Shown here: positions 1 to 8,800 of the stretch, in pieces
Layout: each line of letters begins with the position of its first letter
Numbering within the stretch: position 1 is the stretch's first letter
Assembly: GCA_034509925.1 (NCBI GenBank)
Contig: CM067530.1
Location: 10,588,501-10,652,500, forward strand
DNA length: 64,000 bases
From: Hirudinaria manillensis
Lineage: Eukaryota; Annelida; Clitellata; Hirudinida; Hirudinidae
Direction: 5' to 3'
Made by a program: the position numbers and the translations under genes
Notes under the pieces: model-generated
What the model was told of the DNA's origin: nothing
What the model saw: only the letters and a program-made list of their open reading frames with translations
The model's database searches: none

Positions 1-884
1 CCCCGTCTTTGGCAGCAACTACATGGAATCGAATCACGTCGGGAGATTCTTGAACGACGATGTTGTTGAAACTGTGAGTACTAAACAAAGCATTTAGAAT
101 TGCAAAAAGAAAAGATCGCAATGTAAATCAAAGTATTTTTTGGGAAATTAATGTATTAATAAATAATTTAACGATGACTTTAAAGGCACCAGAAATGAAA
201 CCGGTTTGGGATCGCATGATCAGTGCTTCAGTTTCTGATGGCGCCCTCAACAGCGGAATTCGAGTCCTCTTCAAGAACAACAAGTTTAACTGGGGTCAAG
301 ATCTTAGAGATGAGGCGGTCGTAGTTAGTTCTGTTTATTTGTTGTGATTTCGAATAGGGTTTTTTTCCTTTAATGACAATAAATTAACCGGACGTATCCA
401 TCAGGGACTGGTATTCGGAATGCTGGAAGAAGCAGGGAACCCTCTGAAAGGAGTGGGGCTTGGAGTGTCCGTCGGAGCCACTTCTCCACCTGTGATGACC
501 ATCCAACCTGGAAGCATTCTGATCAACGGCGAAGTGGAAGGAAAAGTTGACGTCATCCAGTCTGACGGTTCGAGATCGACTGCATTCAGCGTCAAGATAG
601 CTCTCCAGTTGCAAATCCACGGAGGAATCCGAGAAGACAGAGTCATTGGAACCATCTCGAACTTCACGCCATCCCTGACTTATTGCTCGGTACCCAACTT
701 CAAGCCAGAGTCTATCAATGCGGCAATCGCTCAGCTGACTCAACTTCTGCTTCCTTCCATCAACGAAGCTCTTGCGCAAGGACTTCCGTTGCCCAACGTT
801 CAGGGAATCCAGTTCAAGGATCAAGTCCTTCACCTGAATGAACGCCATATCACCGTGGCTACCAACGTCCACTATGCTGGATGA
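1..884 (+). CDS. BPI/LBP family protein, 3' part (gene continues left of window)
   Basis: This is the C-terminal part of a bactericidal permeability-increasing / LPS-binding protein, a secreted lipid-binding protein of innate immunity. Three coding exons are visible: 1-73 (donor gtgagt), about 186-317 or 320 (acceptor taaag; donor weak, so the 3' edge is uncertain), and 405-884 (acceptor atccatcag, stop at 882). They align exon for exon with the two complete paralogs at 15498-18189 and 22152-25711: exon 1-73 ends in NDDVVET, against NDTVVET in the 22152 gene, and the last exon ends with the family signature LPSINEALAQGLPLPNV followed by a beta-strand tail (HITVATNVHY). The signal peptide and N-terminal barrel lie outside the window. 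AATAAA-type signals follow at about 950-1000. The family is firm; ligand and antimicrobial activity are inferred from the family only. Confidence 0.85.
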
Positions 885-1079
885 AAATCGACTGGAGTCG
901 ACCCTAATATTGAAAATTTACGTCCGAAATTTTCTAAAAATCGAACGAAAATAAATCACTTAACTTACAATAAATGCAAAAAGTATCAATTATATCACAA
1001 ATAAATTTAAAATAAAACCATTTAACCAATGAATAAATGAAAAAGAGTGATTACAAACATTTAACTTTTATTAAAAGTT

Positions 1080-1222
1080 GCCCCCTTGAGGGCTTCCAAA
1101 GATTGCAGTTGCCCACCCACTTGAGTGAGGGACACTGCGGGGTATTGGGTTTAGTTTTCAACTAGCAATAACCACGCCTCGGATTAACCTCACTGGCTAT
1201 GGTACCGCCACTGCGCAAAGCT
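1080..1222 (-). ncRNA. U4: U4 spliceosomal snRNA, copy 1
   Basis: The minus strand reads AGCTTTGCGCAGTGGC at its 5' end, which is the U4 sequence that pairs with U6 (stem II). The 5' stem-loop with the K-turn (AGTGAGG and AATCCGAGG) follows, then GGTTATTGCTAGTTGAAAAC (stem I region with U6). Further on come an Sm-type site (CAATCTTTGG) and a terminal hairpin GCCC-TCAA-GGGG. The 5' stem-loop carries ACCA/TGGT where vertebrate U4 has ATCG/CGAT, a compensatory change that keeps the stem. Length is 143 nt; human U4 is about 145. It is identical to copy 2 over most of its length and looks intact. Confidence 0.96.
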
Positions 1223-1282
1223 GACTTTGCTACTGACACCAGGGGCATATATGCTAGGTTTATGTCTCTAATAGGGGTGTTT
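1223..1282 (-). promoter_or_regulatory. snRNA promoter of U4 copy 1 (PSE-like plus TATA-like)
   Basis: Upstream of the U4 5' end on the minus strand there is a TATA-like GCATATATGC at 1245-1254 (about -23 to -32). A PSE-like block AAACACCCCTATTAGAG lies at 1266-1282 (-44 to -60). The same two elements sit at the same distances in front of copies 2 and 3, although the intervening sequence of copy 2 differs. Confidence 0.75.
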
Positions 1283-1674
1283 ACTGGCGCACATTTTGTG
1301 GCTATTATTTATTTTAAACCATTTATAACAGGTCTCAGACCTTAAAAGATTAATAAATTATCTTGATTAATTTTTTTTATTAAAAAAAATATAGCGCCCT
1401 TTATCGTTCCACTCTGGTTAACTGAATGCATAGAGGATTAACATTGGAAAGGTTTCCTTTGCTAGTGATGAAATCCATCTCTCCAATTATTTCAAATTCG
1501 TGCTACAAACACTTTTTGTGGCGAGATATAAGTTTTCTAAATAGTGTAAAAAAGAATATTAGGCTGATATTATACTTAAATGTCCAACAGCATTACTCAT
1601 AGTTCACAGAATACAATTGAAGTACGAGAATGAGTTTTGCCGCAAAATATGAATTTATTCTTAATTAGTAATCT

Positions 1675-1817
1675 GCCCCCTCGAGGGCTTCCAAAGATTG
1701 CAGTTGCCCACCCACTTGAGTGAGGGACACTGCGGGGTATTGGGTTTAGTTTTCAACTAGCAATAACCACGCCTCGGATTAACCTCACTGGCTATGGTAC
1801 CGCCACTGCGCAAAGCT
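1675..1817 (-). ncRNA. U4: U4 spliceosomal snRNA, copy 2
   Basis: Second U4 gene, 143 nt, same strand and same length as copy 1. The U6-pairing 5' end, K-turn 5' stem-loop, Sm-type site and terminal hairpin are all preserved. The terminal loop reads TCGA instead of TCAA. Sequence between copies 1 and 2 is not shared except for the promoter elements, so this is an old duplication rather than a fresh tandem array. Confidence 0.96.
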
Positions 1818-1877
1818 GTTTAACTGGAAGTACAATGGCATATATGTATCCAACATGTATCGCTATTGGAGGTGTTT
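1818..1877 (-). promoter_or_regulatory. snRNA promoter of U4 copy 2
   Basis: TATA-like CATATATGCC lies at 1838-1847 (-21 to -30) and PSE-like AAACACCTCCAATAGCG at 1861-1877 (-44 to -60). Flanking bases differ from copies 1 and 3, so the shared blocks are the parts under constraint. Confidence 0.75.
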
Positions 1878-2353
1878 TAGGAAAACCAACATGCTGCAAA
1901 ATGTAACAAACCTAAAGTTTTCGATGTTGTCCCTTGGATACTAAAAGCTACACTAGTTTAAAAATTGTAAGACTCCTTTCAAAGAAAAATTTTGATGGAA
2001 AACTGATGTCTGGACCAAAGGAATTAGTAGCAACTGGTCCAGATTCATTCTGTGCCACTATTCGGTCGCACAATGAACTGAAAACGATTTTATTTAAATT
2101 GTTATTTTCGAAACAGTTTCACACGTTGTTGCTGTTTTGGCTTCAAGGCTTCAAAGACTTTACACGGCGCTCCCTGGCGGAGAATGCTTAGTTCTCAGTT
2201 ACATCGACTTCATAATTTTGAGCAAAACTTTGGGCTGACCTATATTAAGTTTGACATTTGATCACTTTAACCCATAATACAATCCAAAACAAGAATTTGA
2301 TATAACTTCGGTGGAACACAAAATAAATAACAATTATTTTTGTTTAACAAGCT

Positions 2354-2496
2354 GCCCCCTTAAGGGCTTCCAAAGATTGCAGTTGCCCATCCACTTGAGT
2401 GAGGGACACTGCGGGGTATTGGGTTTAGTTTTCAACTAGCAATAACCACGCCTCGGATTAACCTCACTGGCTATGGTACCGCCACTGCGCGAAGAT
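2354..2496 (-). ncRNA. U4: U4 spliceosomal snRNA, copy 3 (5' end variant)
   Basis: Third U4 gene, 143 nt. The body, Sm-type site and terminal hairpin (loop TTAA) match the other copies. The 5' end reads ATCTTCGCGC where copies 1 and 2 read AGCTTTGCGC. Both differences fall in or next to the stretch that pairs with U6, so this copy may be a variant or a weakened gene. Its promoter elements are intact, which argues against a dead pseudogene. Confidence 0.92.
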
Positions 2497-2556
2497 AACT
2501 TTGCTACTGATACCAGGGGCATATATGCTAGGTATATGTCTCTAATAGGGGTGTTT
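2497..2556 (-). promoter_or_regulatory. snRNA promoter of U4 copy 3
   Basis: TATA-like GCATATATGC lies around 2519-2528 and the PSE-like block at 2540-2556 (-44 to -60). The 60 bp are nearly identical to those of copy 1. Confidence 0.75.
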
Positions 2557-3215
2557 TTGGTAGCAATCTTTGAAAGGCAACACTTTAGGAATTCCATTTT
2601 TATAATCTGGACATTAAAATTAGGCGAAAGGCAACCTCATTTTAAAATGTATATTTTAATGTGTATATTATCCCATTAAAAAATATATAAACACATTATT
2701 ATTTCACATTTTGATGTTCGGCTTTAGCAAATCTCAGTGGATTTTTTTGGATGTTGTATTTTATATTTGTATTATACTGTCTACATGTGTGTTTGCATTT
2801 TTAATCTCTTATTTTCCCTTAGTAATGTTCCCCTCAGTCCATCCTCTTAACCAAACATTTGAAGGTTGATATAATCAATTAGTCTAAATCGTAAGGCTTG
2901 GAAATCGGTTTAGGTTCAAAATTTGACTTTGCAAATGTTGACTTGTCATGATTTATGAAACCAACTTTTGGTTTTATGAATTGTTTACAAAATGGAAATT
3001 GGTAATCAGTCTGATATCATTACCACGCTTTCACAATAAAAATACAAATATTCAAGATGTCATCAATGGTAAGTCTTATAAATGGACAAGATTTTCCAAA
3101 CGTGGGATCAAATCTTATTTCTAATTGATAATTGTGGATATTTCAAGGGTTGACTGTTAAGTAACTAGTAAGTAAATATCTAGACCTCTGAAAATATGAT
3201 TTCCTTTTTTGACAA
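2557..3215. other. Intergenic, no gene seen
   Basis: AT-rich sequence between the U4 promoters and the snoRNA cluster. I see no open reading frame with family resemblance, no repeat array and no RNA motif here. Confidence 0.6.
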
Positions 3216-3288
3216 ACTCTCAGATTCAATTGCGTTGGGTGAATTCTCATCAAGGTATTATGACCCGAAAGATGAATCATCACTGAGT
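3216..3288 (-). ncRNA. Box C/D snoRNA, array copy 1
   Basis: On the minus strand: terminal stem ACTC/GAGT, box C GTGATGA (3277-3283), guide ATCTTTCGGGTC (3262-3273), box C' TTGATGA (3247-3253), conserved block CACCCAACGC, box D CTGA (3220-3223). The guide is complementary to GACCCGAAAGAT of large-subunit rRNA. With the D' box at the CATA that follows the guide, the five-nucleotide rule points to the G of ACCCGAAAG, which I believe is the position of yeast 25S Gm805. The boxes are canonical. Confidence 0.9.
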
Positions 3289-3358
3289 ATCTAACCATCT
3301 GAGATAAACTCCATATACTTGTTAAATATCTATCAATAATCTGATCACCAAAACCAGT

Positions 3359-3434
3359 AACTCTCAGATAAGTTTGCGTTGGGTGAATTCTCATCAAGAA
3401 AATTATGACCCGAAAGATTAATCATCATAGAGTT
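3359..3434 (-). ncRNA. Box C/D snoRNA, array copy 2
   Basis: Terminal stem AACTC/GAGTT, box C ATGATGA (3422-3428), the same rRNA guide ATCTTTCGGGTC, box C' TTGATGA, conserved block CACCCAACGC, box D CTGA (3364-3367). All boxes are canonical. The terminal stem differs from copy 1 but still pairs. Confidence 0.9.
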
Positions 3435-3463
3435 AAATCTACCAAACAAAAACGTTACAAATA

Positions 3464-3537
3464 TGCTCTCGGCAAAAAAGCGTTGGGTTATTCTCAGCAT
3501 CTGAATAAGACCCGAAAGATGTAATCGTCATAGAGCA
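3464..3537 (-). ncRNA. Box C/D snoRNA, array copy 3 (degenerate boxes)
   Basis: Terminal stem TGCTC/GAGCA and the same guide are intact. Box C reads ATGACGA (3525-3531) and box D reads CCGA (3469-3472), each one base off consensus, and the C' region is weak. This copy may be inactive or poorly assembled. Confidence 0.75.
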
Positions 3538-3561
3538 AAATGAAAGAATTTGTTAATGCCA

Positions 3562-3640
3562 CGTTTCTCAGAAAAATATGCGTTGGGTGATATTTCATCA
3601 CGATATATCAGACCCGAAAGATGGAATCCTCACAGAAACG
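3562..3640 (-). ncRNA. Box C/D snoRNA, array copy 4
   Basis: Terminal stem CGTTTC/GAAACG, box C GTGAGGA (3627-3633, one base off), guide ATCTTTCGGGT followed directly by a perfect D' box CTGA, box C' GTGATGA, conserved block CACCCAACGC, box D CTGA (3568-3571). This copy fixes the D' position for the whole array. Confidence 0.85.
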
Positions 3641-4437
3641 ATAAGTAAGCAGTCTTAATGTCAAATAAATCAATCATCTCAATACGAATATTCCGACAAT
3701 AAATTGCCGGTCGCTAGACCATCTCGCTAGTAAACAGGAAAAGGATCGATAGACTATCATTGACGATACATTTATTCCGTTCGTTCATAATTTAAAAAAA
3801 TTTGCAATTGCTTATTTATTAAAAAAAATTTTTAAATTATTCAATTATATGTTAATTTTTTCTACATTAATGCGTAAATATATTTATGTAAAAATTGCAA
3901 AAACCGCAAAAATCAAATTAAAAACGATCCCGTAACAACCTGATTCCAAAGAATATAATTTAAAAAATTATCGTGCTAACTAATTTTGTAATAACCAAAA
4001 TGAATTTAGGAAAAAAGCGACCAAAACTAAAGTTGATTTTATTGCAAAAAAATGTACACCGTATGCATCAAAAAAATAATGAAATAGCTTTTAATAAATC
4101 GTAACAAATTTATATAGTCTTAATCTTTTAGCTGCCGGAAGATCTGCTTAAAACTATGGCTCGCTCCCAACAGGAAAAATGGTACCTTTGCTGGCGTACA
4201 GTGTGACCGAATACGAAATTGGAAAAAAGAACACTTCATTCATTAGGATACACATTAATGATATCTCTAGAAATGGAAGAATGATTTCTACTAGATATTC
4301 TGCTTGTTATGAAGCAACATAATAGCCAGTAAAATTGAAATATCAATATATTTGATTAGCCCGAGGGACGACAATCACGACACATAAAGATGGACTACAC
4401 AAAGCAAGCCAATCAATATCTCATCTTAAAATTCATT
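3641..4437. other. Intergenic between snoRNA cluster and NUDT8 3' end
   Basis: AT-rich, no coding signal seen. It could be 3' UTR or host-transcript sequence of the snoRNA cluster, since NUDT8 lies upstream on the same strand. Nothing in the sequence proves that. Confidence 0.5.
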
Positions 4438-5484
4438 CTACAATCTAAATTTGTGAGGGAATAATTCAGGTGTAAGAATATGAAGAGTCTGATGCAATAT
4501 GAGGGCAGTCAAGCCCCAAACTTTGTGCTTTTGATTAAGAAAAACTGGGAGCTTATATTTAACTTTTTTGCTAATGAACGTTGTGTAGCCGATGTTGTCC
4601 TTATGTGACAATGATTCCAAGGAAGATGAGAACACTTCAACAACCTGTTTAAAAAAAATAAAAGAATTAAAGAAACTCATTGAATGTCATTGAAGTACAT
4701 GCGAAAAATGTTTCACTTCGTGTCTGTTGATGGGAAGAGAATCTAGTTGGATGTTGTTGCAAAAGCCTATTATAGGAGTGACAAGGACATCAAAATTCTG
4801 GCCAAGGAAATGAACAAAGATGTAGAGTGTTAATCATAAATTAATAAAACAATAGCACAGATAATAAGGCTATTTCAATTAGTGAAAATATATCAGTTAC
4901 CTTTCCAGGCAAAGGTGGCAGCTCTCCCCAAATGTCAACAGAATTTTGTGTCAGACCAATCTCCTCTTCTGTCTCTCTCAAAGCAGTTTTGGTTAAATCT
5001 CCATCACAATCATCTTTCATTCCCCCTGGAAAACTTCAAAAATTTAAATTCTCAATCCAACATAGAACCAATGCTAATGGTAAAGCAAGCATCGAACAAC
5101 AACATCTAATTTCACCTTACTTGGCCACTGTGATTAGAGAGATGGCTGGACCTTAAAGTTAGCATTACTGAAGGGGCATTGTCCACAACACAAAGAGGTA
5201 CAAGAACAGCAGCCCTCCTATTGATATGTTTGAATAAATTGAGCTGCTTAGAAATTTCCACTTTGTTCTTTTTATCTTGTAGTCTGCTCTAGAAGATAAA
5301 AACAATAAACATATGTTTGAAAACTCAACTGCTATAAAATTCACTTATTCGCAGAAACCTTCAAAATAATTTTGTTTTGCTGTGAAAAGACATTCTTGAA
5401 CGTCAAGTCATCCGAAAAATCACGTCTTATAACACACAGAAATTCCGAATTCCGGCACAACTTTCCGACCCTTATGAGTCTCAT
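4438..5484 (-). CDS. NUDT8: NUDT8-like mitochondrial Nudix hydrolase (CoA diphosphatase type)
   Basis: Nudix hydrolases of the NUDT7/NUDT8 type cleave CoA and its derivatives. Five exons: 5484-5359, 5288-5116, 5033-4901, 4797-4717, 4644-4438 (stop). All phases join, giving 239 aa; human NUDT8 is about 236. The N-terminus (MRLIRVGKL, arginine-rich, no acids) fits a mitochondrial presequence. After it come AAVLVPLC, then [12 protein letters not shown] and VSFPGG. The Nudix box reads [10 protein letters not shown], then [12 protein letters not shown], so the catalytic REXXEEXG is intact. The C-terminal signature [17 protein letters not shown] matches the NUDT8 family. The donor of exon 2 is gtgaaa rather than the upstream gtaagg, because only gtgaaa restores the GQVSFPGG join. 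Neighbour: start codons of this gene and OTUD7 are 373 bp apart in divergent orientation. Confidence 0.93.
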
Positions 5485-5857
5485 CGTGAAAACATAGAAC
5501 ACTTGTTATTGATAAGGACGATCGCACATGCTTCACATAAGACCGTTTAGAATCTTTGGTGACCAATGCAATTTATCCAAACGAATTTGAACATTTTAAA
5601 AAATAATAAGAGTTGGAATGATAATTGATAATTCATATTCATCAAAACGTCATTAAAACTGGACTTTAGGGATTGATGAAAGCCGGCAACGCGGTTTTTT
5701 CTGCTGATGTTTTTGTAAACAATATATATGTGCTGTTGACTTCTACGCATCGCCGAGATGTTCTTAATTAAATCGATGAGGAGAGTCTTGAAGCACTAAA
5801 AAATGTTTTTGCTTCTTGAAGGTGCTACCAAGATTGGTTGATTTGCAATCATCAGCA
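5485..5857. promoter_or_regulatory. Divergent promoter region of NUDT8 and OTUD7
   Basis: A 373-bp gap separates the NUDT8 start codon (-) from the OTUD7 start codon (+). It must carry the 5' UTRs and probably a shared promoter. No TATA box is evident on either side. Apparent short open frames here match nothing. Confidence 0.5.
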
Positions 5858-8800
5858 ATGTCAACTACATCGAGCAAGATATCCCAGTTCATAAGTAGGA
5901 CTGGTTCATCTAATAAAGTGGCACAGGAATTACTAAAAGGTTACCACTTTTCTTTGCATGTTGCGTTATAAATAATTGCCTTTAGCGAACGGTTTCCACT
6001 AAGTGTCTGTTTGATTTGAATGTGTTGTCCTTCACTAGGAATCATTGAAAAAGCCTCTTGAAGTCAGTTAAACTTTTGAACCTTCAGAAAACCAGTGGAA
6101 TGTCGACTGTGCAGTGAACATTTATAAGCTCATGAACGAAGTCTCTGTGATGCCAAAGAAGAACAGCAACTCAAAGCAGAACTGCGTGGACATTCAGTCG
6201 AGCGCAACTTCCAGGCACTTGTCTCATGACTTTCGGCAGACGAACAAAATAAAACCGACCGCACAAGATTTTTGCAAAAACAGCTCGGAATCATTGACTC
6301 CTGCTCATCGCAATGGTGTGAATTACGTTAATAAAATTGATTTAATGCACTAATTATATCTTTTTAACACAAATATTTGCAGCTCACTATACATTAATAT
6401 ATTTACAATGACAAGAACAGAATAGAGAATGTAAGATTTACAGAATATGTAAATTACAGAAATGTTTATACAAGTATCTTAATAGTTTCATGATTAACAG
6501 GTAGTTTGAGATGAATTGTATTTGTGTAATTTGTAATGTCAAACTCAAAGTGGATCTAAGCACACTTTATTGAGAGACCAATGACAAACTTATTAATTTA
6601 TATGATTAATATCATTAGTAATTCCAATCCTCATTGGTGCATAATCAAAACAGCATCCAAAATTGAACCCAAAATTATAAACATGCAAATCTTTTCCTAG
6701 AAAATACCTCAAGCAATAAGAAACAAAGACCCTCCGAGGTCCAATCCCGACAGCCCGAATCCGCCCAGGAGCCACGGAACCCCCTGTCGGAGGACGCCTC
6801 GGATTCCACCTTCATCCTTCCAGACTTTTCTTCGTACCCGGACGACTTCAGGAACTTTCTGGACAAGGACCTCATAGAAACCGCAACACTTGACTTGCTC
6901 ATGAAAGCTGGTTAGGCTTCCGGCCTTTTTAAGAGGGATTGGGGGTAGAATTGGCCCCATTGGCCGAGGGTAGGGTAGCACGAAGATAGTGGCATGTGAT
7001 TGTTTTAAAATTGGATGCTGAATTGAATGTGGTGCTGTGCATTTTGGTTTGCTGTTATTGTTATACATTATATTTAATAATAAATATATATAATAAATAT
7101 TATATTTATTAATGGAGTGAGTTCTATTGGATTATGTTAACCTTTGGATTGACAGAAATTTCTTGTTATTTATTTATTTATTGTTGGTTATTACTTTATC
7201 TGCTGAAATTATATAATTTCTAATAAATATTGGTAATAATAATAATAATAATAACGATAATAACATTAATAACGGTGTTAATAATAACAATAATAATAAC
7301 AATAATAACAGTGTTAATAATCATCCTGACTGTCTGTTGGGACAGCAACAATAATTTTGATTACTAACAGAAGTAAAAAATTGAACAATTTTGTGACCGA
7401 AAATATTTACTGCGGCTTGTGAATTTTGATAACGATAACAACAACAATGATGATGATGACATAATATTACTAATAGCAACAATAATAATAATAAATTTAA
7501 TAATTCATAGATTCATTGTTGATAGCACAGTAATTATAATAATAATAATAACCACGTTAAAAGCACAATGTCGAGACAAGGCTCAGAGATGACATGATTT
7601 GGGGATCTCAGGATAACCTTGTAAATAAATCGTTAAATAATAAATCATCGTCGATTAACAACACAACGATCTCGAAGATGACAGTTGAACGACAAGATTA
7701 GGACCCCGACAAGAGCAATTACTCTACTGCTTTTGATCTGATCTCATCTATTAAGCATTGCACTCTGATGACACAGTATCGATTATATTCGTCCGATTGT
7801 TGTTAAATAATTATTATTATATTTAATTATTAATTTTATAATTTCTAAAAAAGATGGAAAAATCAGGCTTAGAAATCTTCGTAGATATCCTGGGTTTAAG
7901 TTAACGACGTCTTATCATTTCAATGGTTCTATATATATCGTTCGATTCGATTGGTGATTTCAAAGAAAAATTTATTGCGTGGTCAATTGTGGAACCAACA
8001 GTCGACTCTTGACAACCGTGTTATGAAATTAGAATGTTCTGGCATATTATTACGAGCCATTACAACATCGCAACAAAATTATGACGACTGCAGGCAAAGG
8101 CAAATTATAGGTTCCCGAAGACGACAACGTCCGACTCGGTTCGATGTCGCGAGAATGCACGCGACGGGGAAATAGCTCACATTCCAGAAACGACAAACGA
8201 AAGAATGGCGCATGCCCAGGTGTGCACAGCAGACAGGTGATCCTTTGAGCAGTCGGAGCCGTATTTAAGCTGCAAGGTCGGGCTTCCTGGGTTCCTATGA
8301 CCAAACAGAGCAGTATTTGTTCGGGAATTTTTCATTCTCATGGAAGCATGAGAATAAATTTCAGTTCCGAATAAAATCTCTCTTCATGATGTAATAGCAG
8401 ACGCCAGTTGGCTCGGGGTCACGTGCCATGGTTCAATGGTTTGCAACGGTCTTTCCCACTCTTCAGTCATTCGGTCAAAAGCAAAGCAGGAAAATTTTGA
8501 GATGCAATTTTTAAAAATTTAAATTTCTAATGCTTACCTTAATTCCTAAGGAATTTGACGAGACGGAATAATGTCAGCTTTGAATTATAACTTAGCTTGA
8601 TTAGCATTTTTGAGTTCATAACTACCAAGAATTGACGCCTTCCGGTCCCCAATTGACACCAATTCTGTCCGTCTTTCCATCAACGAAATGAGATCGAGTC
8701 AAAGGCTTAAAAGATTTTTAATGCTCCACAAAGTTGCCTTCTCTGCAGGAACAATGTTCCCTTTGGGGATCCTTTGGCTGTCAACATTGCCTGTTTTCTT

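Noticed and set aside
384..872. Minus-strand 162-codon frame opposite the left-edge BPI exon
   Set aside because: Shadow frame of a well supported plus-strand exon; no family resemblance.
1934..2679. Short plus-strand frames across the U4 region
   Set aside because: They overlap U4 genes and promoters and show no family match.
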